DNA of 64,000 nt from Haematococcus lacustris (Eukaryota > Chlorophyta > Chlorophyceae > Chlamydomonadales > Haematococcaceae). Where the stretch lies: positions 15,068,183 through 15,132,182 of the forward strand of contig JASKMD010000008.1 in the NCBI GenBank assembly GCA_030144725.1, given 5' to 3'. The notes beneath the pieces are model-generated. The model was not told where the DNA came from. It was given only the letters and a program-made list of their open reading frames with translations, and did not search any database. Within the stretch, counting starts at the first letter, position 1; each line of letters begins with the position of its first letter. Shown here one piece after another: positions 11,534 through 22,460 of this stretch. Position numbers and translations under genes: made by a program.

Positions 11534-11903
11534 CTGCCCTGCCTCCCCCCTAGCCCCCCCCCCCTGTGGGGGGCTCCCCCCGACGTCAGGCAGCCCCAGG
11601 GTGGAGACCCCCCCCCCCCCAATCCACCCCCCCTCCCCCCCTCCCCCTGCCCCCCCCGCAGACTGCCTCAGCCCCCCCAGCACCCCAGGAGCCGCACCTG
11701 CCTGGCCCTGACCCTCCCCACACGCCTGCCCAGCCCCAGGGCCGGCCCCCCTGCCCCCCTGGGCTCTGCCTCCACCCCCCCTCTGCCATCCCCTCCTGCT
11801 GCTGCTGCTGCTGCTGCTGGCGGGGGTTGCGCTGCCGCCCGGTCCCAGTGGTGCCAGGGTGCTGGCGGGGGGCTGCGGGCCTGCCCCTGCGGTGAGGGTG
11901 GGG
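11534..11903. repeat. Right copy of the block duplicated across the gap
   Basis: It begins at the first base after the Ns and repeats the left flank from CTGCCCTGCC to GGTGAGGGTGGGG, then continues into unique sequence. The simplest reading is that two overlapping contig ends were not merged. Confidence 0.9.
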
Positions 11904-13545
11904 GGGCTGCTGCAGGGCAGGCGGCGCTGCCAGGCTGCAGGGGGGAGGGGTGCAGCGCCTGGGACTGCGCCCGCTCCATATCCCTCCAGGCCTGCAGTGA
12001 GGCCAGGCAGCACCCCCTCCCCCAGCTGACCTCCCAGGAGGCCCCCCCCTGGTGCCGGGGAGGGGGGGGGCCACCAGCAGGGAAGCTGCCTGGTAGCTGG
12101 GGCAGGCACTGCCGAGGCCAGGCGGGTTCCCCCCCAGCCCAGCCCCCTCCCCCTGAGGCGTTAGGAGGGGCAGGGGAGGGGGGGGGCCAGGCGGAGCCAC
12201 CGCTGCTGGACATGCGCTGCAGCAGGTTGGTGCGCACCCAGGGGCAGGGGGGCAGGGGGGGGGAGGCGGCCCTGGGGGGGTCCACCCAGGGGGCTGCGGT
12301 CCCCCCCCCCCGCTGCTGCTGCTGCCCCGCAGGCCCTGCGCTGAGGCAGGTGGTGGCGGCAGGGGGGGGGGGGGAAGCTGAGCAAGTGCAGCAGGGAGTG
12401 GCGGGGGGGAGAGGTCCGTGGAGGGGCTGGGCGCCAGCAGGCTGGGCAAGCGGCCGCTGCCGGTGGGCATAGAGAAGAGGTAGGGCTGGGGGGGAGGGGG
12501 GGAGGGGGGGTCCAGCCACGTGGCAGCAGCCGGGGGAGATGGGTGGGGGGCGGGAGTGCACTGTAGGGGAGTGGGTGGCAAGGGGGGTCTGAGGCCCTAC
12601 CCTGAGCCCCCCTCCCCTGCTGGGCCCCTGGCCCTGGCCATAGGCATGCAGCGGGGGGGCGCGGGTAGGAGTGCTGCAGCAGCAGGGTGTGTCATGACCT
12701 GGCGGGGGCTGAGGGGGTCTTCTGACACGCGTGGCAGCAGGGGGGGTGCGGGCCGGGCCTGACCCCTGGGACAGTGTGGGGGAGCCGCAGGGGTCAGGGG
12801 TGGGCACCAGGGCGGGGGCCCCCTGCAGCCTGCTGCCGGCGTCTGCCTGCCTGGTCAACAGCCAGGGGGGGGAGGCAGGGGCGGGCAGGTGGGGGGGGGC
12901 GGGCTGGGGGGCGCTGTTGGCCCCTGCCATGGAGCTGGAGCGCTGCTGGGCCAGGCTGCCATGCAGGCACCATGCTGGGAGCATGCTGAGGCCATGTGGG
13001 GCTGTGGCCTGTGGGCCCTGCTGGGTACCGGCAGCAGGGTGGTGGGGAGGGGGAGGGGGAGGGGGAGGGGGAGAGAGGGCAGCAGGTGCTAGGGGGCTGG
13101 GAGCGCACGTGGTGTGTGGCCAGGGCGGGTGGGATGCGTATGGGTGCAGGCAGGGGCTGGTGCTGGCTGACTTTGGCTGGGCGGGTGGGGAGATGCCGGG
13201 GGGAGCCGGTCCTGAGGGCTGCAGGGGCAGCTGGCAAGCGAAGGGGCTGGCAGGCCGGCTGCTGCCAGTGTCTGGAGTGTGAAGGGAGTGAGTGAGGGAA
13301 GCGGGTGGGACAGGGGGGGTCACACTCAGCATCTCGGTACTGGCCAGGGGCCGCAGCCAGGCGTCTTCATCGCCAGACTCTGTCCCCAACCGCAGGCTCT
13401 GGGAGGCAAAACCACACACTGGCCTGTGCTCCAGCAGTAGTGCGTCCAGCAGGGAGTGTTGGGGGGAGGTCAGCTGGTCAACATTGGGGATTGGGATCGG
13501 CTGGCTCTGCCCAGCAGCGGTGCCCTCCAGCCCTGACTGCAGCAT
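11668..13545 (-). CDS. Proline-rich reading frame, possible 5' part of the HDAC gene or separate gene
   Basis: A 625-codon open frame on the minus strand starts MLQSGLEGTAAGQSQP at 13545. The first 75 residues are of normal composition and include LLDALLLEHRPVCGF and GTESGDEDAWLRPL. The rest is Pro/Ala/Ser-rich with a few ordinary islands such as PWVRTNLLQRMSSSGG and LQAWRDMERAQSQAL. GC-rich DNA gives long frames by chance, and neighbouring frames are also open, so only the start region looks convincingly coding. No domain is recognised. It ends next to the duplicated block beside the assembly gap. Confidence 0.35.
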   Translation of the reverse strand: MLQSGLEGTAAGQSQPIPIPNVDQLTSPQHSLLDALLLEHRPVCGFASQSLRLGTESGDEDAWLRPLASTEMLSVTPPVPPASLTHSLHTPDTGSSRPASPFACQLPLQPSGPAPPGISPPAQPKSASTSPCLHPYASHPPWPHTTCAPSPLAPAALSPPPPPPPPPHHPAAGTQQGPQATAPHGLSMLPAWCLHGSLAQQRSSSMAGANSAPQPAPPHLPAPASPPWLLTRQADAGSRLQGAPALVPTPDPCGSPTLSQGSGPARTPPAATRVRRPPQPPPGHDTPCCCSTPTRAPPLHAYGQGQGPSRGGGLRVGPQTPLATHSPTVHSRPPPISPGCCHVAGPPLPPSPPALPLLYAHRQRPLAQPAGAQPLHGPLPPATPCCTCSASPPPPAATTCLSAGPAGQQQQRGGGTAAPWVDPPRAASPPLPPCPWVRTNLLQRMSSSGGSAWPPPSPAPPNASGGGGWAGGEPAWPRQCLPQLPGSFPAGGPPPPRHQGGASWEVSWGRGCCLASLQAWRDMERAQSQALHPSPLQPGSAACPAAAPPPSPQGQARSPPPAPWHHWDRAAAQPPPAAAAAAAGGDGRGGVEAEPRGAGGPALGLGRRVGRVRARQVRLLGCWGG

Positions 13546-13730
13546 GCAATTGCCTGCGTAACCGAGCTACGACGCAAACACCCCCATCGCCTCGCGGAAA
13601 ACAACGATGCACGATTTGCAAACTTTGTAAGCACGCAATGACGACAGTGGAGGTCGCTGGCTCGCTGCAGGCCACCTACACCTGAGTTTGTTAGTTGGTT
13701 CAACAACTCAACGGCTCTGGGACCCCGTTT

Positions 13731-13734
<4 letters not shown>

Positions 13735-13779
<45 letters not shown>

Positions 13780-13812
13780 CCTGACGGAAGAGCCAGAGCC
13801 GGAGCCAGAGCC
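13735..13812. repeat. (GAGCCA)n hexamer tract
   Basis: Seven or more GAGCCA units followed by degenerate ones. The same unit reappears at 19805-19823 and, inverted, at 21294-21319. All three lie in the flanks of the foldback element. Confidence 0.85.
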
Positions 13813-14949
13813 CAGAAATGGCTCTAACCGCCGGCCAACCGTCGGCTCTGCCGACCCCCGTTTCCAATGCAAGAGCCAAGAGCCGGAGTAAGATTCCAGA
13901 TTCGGCTCTTAGATGCGCTCTTGGGAGCCTCATGCAGCCCCTCCGGCCTCTGCGGCTCGAGGGCCTCAGAGCAATCAAGTCTCCCGGTAACATTTATCCT
14001 GGAGTGAGCCAAACCCAAAAAACTGGTTTGAATATTTTCCCTCTGGCTTGGATAAATTGGCAGCACCCATAAATTGGCTCGGCCATCGAGCTCCGCTTGC
14101 CATCGTCGCATCGGCGTTGGCAGTGGCGTTAGCGACACCCCAAGCGACACTCCCAATTGGCGACATCCCAACCAGCTTTCCCAAATTGCATTTGGGGGCA
14201 GCAACCACTATGACAATTTGCGCCAGCAGTTGCACGCTGTGGGCAAACACTCGAGCACATGTGCCAGCCATCCGTCGCTATCCAGCAACCTATTTCGCCA
14301 CATTTCGACTGTGTGCCTCATGGTGCAGTGCCTTGCAGGTGAGGCGCCAGCCAGCAGCCACACAGCATTCGCGACCAGCCATAGAATACATGCGCCCCGG
14401 TCGAGCGAAAGGAGCAAGAGGAAAGGTGCGCTGTGAACGCGCTAGCGAAGTAGCGAACAGTCGATTGGTAAAGTCTGTCTGAGTCTGAGGTGCCTGGAGC
14501 TCAGGAGCAGTCGTGAGCCAGGAGCCAAGAAGTGCAGCCAAGGGAAGCAGCTTGGCAGAGCAGCCAGGGACAGCCAGGAGCAGTCTGGAGCAGCCATGAA
14601 CAGTTAGAAGCGGCAGCAATAAGCGGCGCCCATGAGCAGCGCCCTCCCCTCCCGGCCGTACCCCCCTTCACCCCACACCCAACCCCATTCCCCCCCCTCA
14701 CACATTACAATTAGCAAGTGGTGAGTGGCTATCCCTTGCAACTATGCAGCTCTATGTACCTAGTCTGACCGCTAGCATGCCCATGTTTGCTGCAGGTTCT
14801 AATGGTCACACCCACTCCCTTTGCCCTCTACCACCACCAGCACCTCCCCTCCCCTTCCCTTTTCCTACACGCCCACCCCCTCCCAATCCGTCGACAAACC
14901 CCTCACGCCCAGCCCAACCCCAATGCAATGGTACCCTCCCTCCCCCCCT

Positions 14950-15020
14950 TCCCCTCACCTCACCTCACCTCACCTCACCTCACCTCACCTCACCTCACCT
15001 CACCTCACCTCACCTCACCT
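14950..15020. repeat. (CCTCA)n pentamer array in the left arm of the foldback element
   Basis: About 14 CCTCA units. The corresponding place in the right arm holds (GGGGA)n instead, so simple repeats expanded independently in the two arms. Confidence 0.9.
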
Positions 15021-16992
15021 TGGATGGCCTGGAGCGAGCGCTTGTAGTTACAGCCAACCCAGCTCACTCCAGCTATGCCATGCCTACACACCACAATGTC
15101 AATGTTACTGCTAGTTCTGCTGGTGCTGCTGGTGCCAGTGGTGGTGGTGCTGCTGCCAGCGAGACATGACGTGGCAGGTTTGCACGTGCAAGGTGAATGT
15201 CCTGATGGCTTGGATGACATGCACGTCAGCAACAGCAGTGAGAGTGCAGGACTGTAGTGGACAAGCATGCAGCTAGGAGCAGCAGCTAGGAGGCTCTTGG
15301 AGCGACAGCCAGACTCCAGGTGAGTGCACATGCTTTTAGGGTGTCAGCCCAGCCTGCAAAACTCTATTCATGCATGTCCTTGTTGATCAGCTTGTTGGGG
15401 CTGAGCTGGCTGATGTATACTTGCAGTTGACGACAACTGGAGCATGACAAGTGTAGCATGGCTTGGTGATTGCAAGCAAGGCCTGCAGCGGCAGCGAGCA
15501 GCCTGGAGCGGGCAGACTAAAGCGAGCAGCTCAAAGCGGGCGCTTGTAGTTACAACCAGCCCCCTTCCTACCCTACCCAACAGCCCTTGGCGTAGCAGCC
15601 TAGAGTGGGCAGCCTGCAACGGCACCCAAGAATGGCAGCCAGGAGTGGCAGCCAGGAGCGGCAGCCAGGAGCGGCAGCCAGGAGCGGCAGCCAGGAGGGC
15701 AGCCAGGAGTGGCAGCCAGGAACCTCTCCTCCCCTGCCCACCCCTACCTTGCATCATCTCACATCCCTCATCCCACATCCCAGTCAGCTGCCATAAGGCA
15801 ATAAGGCAAGCGGAGCAGCCATGAGTGCGCTGTTGTGTGGTAATTGATACATGGCTTTGGCAGCCAGGAGTTGGGTGCTATGGGGCAGTAAACGCAAGCC
15901 CACCCCTTGACTGTCACCCTCCTGCCTTTATGCCCCTTCCTCCTTCCCTCTCCTGTCCCACCACCACCACCTCCAAGTCTGCCACCCCGTCTACTTCCCC
16001 CCTCCCTGAAGGCCAGCCTTGGGCGGGCAGCAAGGAGCGGGCGCTAGCAGTAGCGGCCAGCCAGCCCACTCTAGCCATGCCATGCCCACACACCACACTG
16101 ACCCAGCCCATCCCTCCCCCAAGGGGACAGCAGTAGGAGAGCCAAGCCAAGCCAAGCACATGGGGGGGGGTGGGGCTGGTCTCGTTGTTGTTAGTGATGG
16201 TTGGTGGTGATGGTGGTGGTGGTGCTGCCAGTTGGTGTTGTTTGTTAACCCTTACCCGCCACAACACAGCCACTGCCCAGGCTGCAGTGCATGAGCAGCA
16301 TCAACAGGCTCAGTGCATGTGTTGCAGTGGATAAGCAGCAGCAGCAGGTGTAGTCCATGAGCACAGTGCATGGACAACAGGTTATGTGTGTGTGGCAATG
16401 CAGCCTTGTATCAGCAATGAAGCAGCATGGCTGACCTGAGCTTCCATTCAGTTCCATGCCACACACTGTGATTTGTAAGCAGTGAATGATCAAGATGTAA
16501 TGATGAAGACAGTGGTGGTCATCAGCAGTATATCGCGCACGAATGATACTCACGCCCCTTGTATGGACAACACCACCACGCGGTGATGCGCTAATGCTGC
16601 AAACGTGGTAGCCACCTTCTACATACTCCCTTTGCATGTAGGCATCACGGTCATGCCTAGCAAATGCAGCCCTGGCAGTGATCCACGCCCTGGCAGTGAT
16701 CACGTCCATAACAATGTAGATGGACTACTAGTGTGTGCATGTGGTCGGTGCATGAGGGCGACACTAGGGGTATCCGGCTTTCAGCTGCAAACCATGTTAT
16801 CACTTGCTCCTCGTGAGTAGTGCATTACATTAAGGCTTGGTAAGGCATGTAATGGTAGCAACGGCAAGAACACGAGAACGCTGCGAAGATGGGTTGTCCA
16901 TACAAGCGGGCCATCCATGCACCAACTGGTTGTCAGCCAACTGTCCCTAGGTATGGAGGTGCGTAGTGAGCGAGAGGTATGGCGGATTGGTA

Positions 16993-17098
16993 TTACAGTG
17001 TACCACACCAGCTGTGTTGGCTTACATCACATTGTACCACACAAGCTGTCTTGGCTTACATCATAGTGTACCACAGCAGTTGTGTTGGCTTACTCCAC
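16993..17098. repeat. Three tandem copies of a 35-40-bp unit in the foldback loop
   Basis: The unit contains GTGTACCACA, then C/GAGCTGTGTTGGCTTAC. A further copy lies at 31987-32025, inside the deleted relative of this element. Confidence 0.75.
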
Positions 17099-18702
17099 GA
17101 GAGGTACCATCCGTAGTCCAGCTGGCTGTGACGCATTGGGTGTGGACCACCGCCAGGCTTGCACCTGCTAGGCATGACCGTTATGCATACATGCATAGGG
17201 GGTATGTAACAGTTGGCTACCACGTTTGCAACGTTAGCGCATCACCGCGTGGTGGTGTTGTCCATACAAGGGGCTTACATATCATGTGAAGGGTATACAC
17301 GGCTAATAACCATCACTGTCTTCATCATTACATCTTGATCATTCACTGCTTACAAATTACGGTGTGTGGCAAGGAACTGAACGGAAGCTCAGGTCAGCCA
17401 TGCTGCTGATTGCTGATACAAGGCTGCATTGCCACACACCTACAACATGTTGTCCATGCACTACAGCCTGCTGCCACTGCTTATCCACTGCAGTACATGC
17501 ACTGCCACCTGCTGCTGCTACTCATGCACTGCAACACACCTGCAGCCTGTTGCTACCTGCAGCCTGCACTGCCACACACCTACAGCCTGCTGCTCATGCC
17601 ACCTGCTGCTGCTCATGCACTGCAGCCTGCTGCTTATCCACTGCAGCACATGCACTGCAGCCTGCTGCTGCTGCTCATGCACTGCAGCCCGGGCGGAGGC
17701 TGTGTTGTGGCGGGTAAGGGGGTAATGGGAAAAAGGAAGGGGGGGGGGGAGGTGCCCATCAGACGTGCAACCAAGGGAGATCAGGCTGGGTATTGGGTCA
17801 TTTACAAGCCACTCCCCATGGCTGCCGCTCCTGGCTGTGCTGTGGTGCTGTGCTGTGCTGTGGTGCTGGGAAGAGGGAGAAGAGAGGGTAGGCAGGAAAG
17901 GGAGATGACAAATGAGAGGGGGCAGGGATTAGAGGGAGAAGAGGGGGGTTGCTCCTGGTTGCTGGGTAGGGTAGGGAGGGAACTACGATGTCGAGGGGGA
18001 GGTGAGGGGAAGGGTGAATTGGGGCGTAGGAAACTTGGAGGTGTTGGTGATGGGACAGGGTAGGATAAGGGGGAAGGGGCCAAGGGGTTGGACTGTTAGA
18101 CCTGCAGCAAGCAAGGGGCATACTTGTGATCAACAAACAAGGACATGCATGACTGGAGGTGGGCAAGCTGGTCAAACACCCCAGCAACGCCTGGCTGCCG
18201 CTCCTGGCTGGGCTGGGCTGTGCTGTGCTGGGGACGAGGCAAGGGCGGAAGCGGAACTGGGCGCTTCACCTACCACAACAAGGTGACAACACATCACATC
18301 AACATGACAACAATGTTGGCTGCTGCTCTACGCCACTGCCGCCTACTGCCTGCAGTCACCAAGCATGCTCCACATGTCATGCGCATGCTCTAGGCTGTTG
18401 CCACACTGCTGGCACGCATGGAGGCATAGCTGCAGCAGCCTATGCTAGCGCCACACACCTGTTGCCTCGAGTCACGCCATGCTGCATTCGCACGCATTTC
18501 ATGGACTTGTCATGCTCCTCCTGGCTGCTGCTCCTTGCTGCTCTTGGCTGTTGCTTCTGGCTTCTCCTGGCTGCTGCTCCTTGCTGCTCCTAGCGGCTGG
18601 CTGCTCCCGGCTGCTCCTGGCTGCACTTGGTTGCTGCTCTTGGCTGCAAGGTAGGGTAGAGAGATCAGCTGACTCTAGGCTGTTCGCGCACTCCTACAAC
18701 TC

Positions 18703-18925
18703 CAGGGGAGGGGAGGGGAGGGGAGGGGAGGGGAGGGGAGGGGAGGGGAGGGGAGGGGAGGGGAGGGGAGGGGAGGGGAGGGGAGGGGAGGGGAGGGGAG
18801 GGGAGGGGAGGGGAGGGGAGGGGAGGGGAGGGGAGGGGAGGGGAGGGGAGGGGAGGGGAGGGGGAGGGGAGGGGAGGGGAGGGGAGGGGGAGGGGGAGGA
18901 GGGAGGGGAGGAGGGGGAGGGGAGG
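18703..18925. repeat. (GGGGA)n pentamer array in the right arm of the foldback element
   Basis: About 40 GGGGA units ending in GGGGGA and GAGGAG variants just before the perfect arm begins. Confidence 0.95.
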
Positions 18926-19837
18926 TGCTGGTGGTGGTAGAGGGCAAAGGGAGTGGGTGTGACCATTAGAACCTGCAGCAAACATGGGCATGCTAGCGGT
19001 CAGACTAGGTACATAGAGCTGCATAGTTGCAAGGGATAGCCACTCACCACTTGCTAATTGTAATGTGTGAGGGGGGGGAATGGGGTTGGGTGTGGGGTGA
19101 AGGGGGGTACGGCCGGGAGGGGAGGGCGCTGCTCATGGGCGCCGCTTATTGCTGCCGCTTCTAACTGTTCATGGCTGCTCCAGACTGCTCCTGGCTGTCC
19201 CTGGCTGCTCTGCCAAGCTGCTTCCCTTGGCTGCACTTCTTGGCTCCTGGCTCACGACTGCTCCTGAGCTCCAGGCACCTCAGACTCAGACAGACTTTAC
19301 CAATCGACTGTTCGCTACTTCGCTAGCGCGTTCACAGCGCACCTTTCCTCTTGCTCCTTTCGCTCGACCGGGGCGCATGTATTCTATGGCTGGTCGCGAA
19401 TGCTGTGTGGCTGCTGGCTGGCGCCTCACCTGCAAGGCACTGCACCATGAGGCACACAGTCGAAATGTGGCGAAATAGGTTGCTGGATAGCGACGGATGG
19501 CTGGCACATGTGCTCGAGTGTTTGCCCACAGCGTGCAACTGCTGGCGCAAATTGTCATAGTGGTTGCTGCCCCCAAATGCAATTTGGGAAAGCTGGTTGG
19601 GATGTCGCCAATTGGGAGTGTCGCTTGGGGTGTCGCTAACGCCACTGCCAACGCCGATGCGACGATGGCAAGCGGAGCTCGATGGCCGAGCCAATCTATG
19701 GGTGCTGCCAATTTATCCAAGCCAGAGGGAAAATATTCAAACCATTTTTCTGCGTTTGGCTCACTCCAGGATAAATGTTACCGGGAGACTTGATTGCTCA
19801 GAGCTCAGAGCCAGAGCCAGAGCCCAAAAATAACTTT

Positions 19838-20692
19838 ATGACATCGACTTTCGGCTCGCAAGATGAGTCGAAGGTGCCGTGGAACGACTCGCAAGATGAG
19901 TTTTTTGCAGAGCTTTACGCTCAGGCATTCGCCGAGGTCCAGGGCAAGACCAACGGGGACAAGATGGGTGAGATTTTGGCTGCATACGTGAACAAGCACT
20001 CAGCGAGCCTGGGAGGCCGCAAGATGACGCCGGCTCAGGCCCTACATAGGGCCGCCTACGCCAAAGCTGGCTGCGCGGCCGTGTGGAAGTGGAACCTGGG
20101 ACGCACAGGCAAGGACCTTTAGCTAGAAAAACGAACGGAGCAGCAGCCTGGGAGCCTGCAGCCAGGTGGGGCGCGGGGGGTGCAGCCTGGTGGGGTGCAT
20201 GGGCTGCAGCCTGGTGGGCTGCAGCCAGGTGGGGCGCGGGGGGTGCAGCCTGGTGGGGTGCATGGGCTGCAGCCTGGTGGGCTGCAGCCAGGTGGGGCGT
20301 GGGGGGTGCAGCCTGGTGGGGTGCATGGGCTGTTGCCTGGAGGGCTGCAGCCAGGCGGGGAGCGGGGGCTGTAGCTTGGTGGGGTGCAGCCTGGTGGGGT
20401 GCAGGTGCCTTGTGGGCCAGCAGCAACAGGGGTGCACCCAAATGCTGGTGTGCTCCACGTGTTGCAACCCGTGACCATTGGTAGGTCAAGTAACGGTGGT
20501 GGCTTCAGTTCTGCAGGTGCTGCCGGCACTGCCCGGCATCCAAGCGGTGAAGGTGTGGGTCTTACCCATTGGGCCAATGGGGCCGCTGTAGCGGCAGCAG
20601 CTGATGCAGCGGCTGCAAGGGGGAGCCCGCACACAGGCACGCAGGCTGCAAGTCACAGCTATCTCAGCATGATGTTGGGTCTGGGAAGCTAG
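19838..20692 (+). pseudogene. Unrecognised gene with a 60-bp internal repeat, interrupted by two TAG codons
   Basis: One frame continues from ATG 19838 to 20692 apart from TAG at 20120-20122 and 20372-20374. The first part reads PWNDSQDEFFAELYAQAF and GGRKMTPAQALHRAAYAKAG, a helical segment with a W...D..FF.E.Y start vaguely like SANT domains. Then come three copies of a 60-bp repeat encoding QPGGVHGLQPGG units (about 20163-20370), and a tail with VLQPVTIGRSSNGGG and SYLSMMLGLGS. The second TAG stands where other repeat units have CAG, and the next codon is changed by C-to-T too, which points to decay. The foldback element was inserted just upstream. Function unknown. Confidence 0.5.
20163..20400. 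repeat. 60-bp minisatellite, about 3.5 copies
   Basis: Units of the form CAGCCTGGTGGGGTGCATGG followed by CTGCAGCCTGGTGGGCTGCA and CAGGTGGGGCGCGGGGGGTG. Base differences between copies are few. Confidence 0.9.
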
Positions 20693-21340
20693 AGAGTGGG
20701 CTACAAGGATTACATGACGACCCTCTGTAAAGGTCACCCGTGGTGTAAGGCCCATTGTGTCTTTTCCTCATGTAGGAGATGTGATTCGCTCCTTTACTTA
20801 TGATGTGATCTTGCAATGTGCTGCTTCTTGCTAGAGGCTGAAATGCTTCCAATGACAAGTTCTCTCTTGATGGGTTTGGTCTTCTTACAGTGTAAGTCCA
20901 GTGATCAGCCTCGGCTACTTACACACCCATGACCACTCAGGCCTACCGGCGTTCCCATATTGCTGTGGCACAGCTCAAGGTTCCGACATCAACGCTAGCT
21001 GCGCATCGGACATGTCCCCCAACATCGGCCATGCCCTTGCCTTGTGCCCTCCGTTTGCAACCACTCCAAATCTACAATTAAGACGATGATCCGGGCTATC
21101 TGCTGCCTCCACCGCCGACGTGCAGCCTGGCGTCGTGCGTCCATTTGTCAAGGCAGGCGTGGGGTGGATAGCGGAGCTGCCCTTAGGTGCGGCTGCGGGG
21201 CTGCGGGATGGGCAGGCTCTGGGCAACCACCTTAACGATTGGGCTCTTTCCATTGGAAACGGGGTCGCCAGAGCCCCTAAAAAGTGAGATAAAGCTCTGG
21301 CTCTGGCTCTGGCTCTGGCCCATTGGAAACGGGGTCTGGG

Positions 21341-22460
21341 GCAGGCGCCAAGAGAGCAGTAGTTGGAGGTTATTTAAGACATGCAGGATGATGTACTATA
21401 AACGGGATGGTCGAGAAAGTATTTGGTGTAGTTTGGTGTAGCATGAGGGCTGTGGGGTAGAGCATGACCCGGTTTGTTAACCCAAAGCTAACATGGGTTA
21501 ACCAAGGGAGGAAAGTTAACAAATTGCAACAGTCGCGATGGAAGGCGAAGCAACCGCGACCCCAATCTTCGAACACGCAGCCTTTCCGCAAAGCGAAGCT
21601 ATACGCAGAGCTACAGTGCTCGGCCGGTGTTTCACTATGATGTAACTCTGCTTGGAGCAGGCCATGGCTGGTCGGCTGTAGCTTTGGGGGTTGGCTGTAG
21701 CTTTGGGGGCAATTCTTTACATGGCGACGAACAAGGACGCTATTGTCCCGGTAGTTGGGGTGGTGGCAAGGATGATGGCGTCAAGCATCGCAAGCGCAAA
21801 TGCACAAAGTGCACCGTGCAAGTCAGTCGTGCAAGTCAGTGCAGTCGTGCAAGTCAGGCTGCGGGGCTATTCAGGCTAACTAGTCAAGCACTCTCCGCAC
21901 TAGCGGGACTAGCTAAGCATAGCGGGACCACAGCTCTCTATGGCGCTCTACCGGGGGGCTACAGCTCTCTATGGCGCAGGCTCCAGGAGGCACATTAGTC
22001 GATGCTAGGCGCAACGAGCCGTGTAGGAAGTCGCTGCAACAAAAGGACCACAATGGCTGCGCGGCTTACTCAGCGGCTTGCTTAGCGGCTCAGAGGCAAA
22101 GCCCACATCAACACCAATGTTCTCAATGAAGCCCATTGCCTGGCTGGGCTTAGATGTCGGGAGCGTATTGCTGCCTATTCGTGTATGTTATATACCGGAA
22201 GACCTCTGCCAAACCCCATCGCACTCCGGGTCGTCAGGGTGTTAGGCTCAAGGCGTTAACGTTACGTTAACAATTTGTTAACCCACGTTAACAGGCCCAA
22301 ACATCAGGATGTTAACGTTAACAGTCGTGCCCTACTGTGGGGTTCAGGAGTTGAGAAAGATAAGGTACGTTTCAGTGTTACGGTTAACTGGGTATCTCTA
22401 CACTGACAAGCTGGTTCTACCTGGGCATAGGTTACTTTTACTGTTGAAGGGGAACGGAAA
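21341..22460. other. Repeat-derived stretch, no gene recognised
   Basis: AT-richer than its surroundings, with many GTTAAC words. Segments near 21530-21560 and 22205-22250 occur inverted at about 36515-36550 and 36285-36330, so it belongs to a dispersed repeat. No domain is visible. Confidence 0.45.

Larger units (their letters stand above)
13972..19796. mobile_element. Giant foldback transposon with 0.9-kb terminal inverted repeats
   Basis: The left arm 13972-14861 pairs with the right arm 18907-19796 without indels (coordinates sum to 33768 throughout) and with very few mismatches. Ends are CAATCAAGTCTCCCGG and its complement. The 7-bp direct repeat CTCAGAG flanks it (13965-13971 and 19797-19803). 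Inner segments also pair: about 16281-16700 with 17130-17720, around a loop near 16.7-17.1 kb. CTGCTCCTGG-type minisatellite at 18520-18660 mirrors that at 15630-15720. No transposase frame was recognised inside, so it is probably non-autonomous. Confidence 0.88.
13719..21335. mobile_element. Possible older transposon hosting the foldback element
   Basis: GACCCCGTTTCC occurs twice at the left (about 13720 and, with an extra C, 13853) and twice inverted at the right (about 21258 and 21324), each followed inward by GAGCC-rich sequence. This resembles terminal inverted repeats with subterminal repeats. Without the 5.8-kb insertion the unit would be about 1.8 kb and would contain the reading frame at 19838-20692. 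A TGG flank on both sides could be a 3-bp target duplication, but that is too short to prove it. Confidence 0.35.

Noticed and set aside
10530..12472. Plus- and minus-strand frames of 300-590 codons spanning the Ns
   Set aside because: They cross a 500-N gap and a duplicated block, so continuity is artificial.
13975..14271. Conserved gene shared by 13975-14271 (-) and 19497-19793 (+)
   Set aside because: The match is due to the inverted arms of the foldback element; identity is equally high outside the frame, and no domain is present.
20163..20400. CRISPR array
   Set aside because: The 60-bp units are contiguous with no unique spacers, and the setting is a eukaryotic coding minisatellite.
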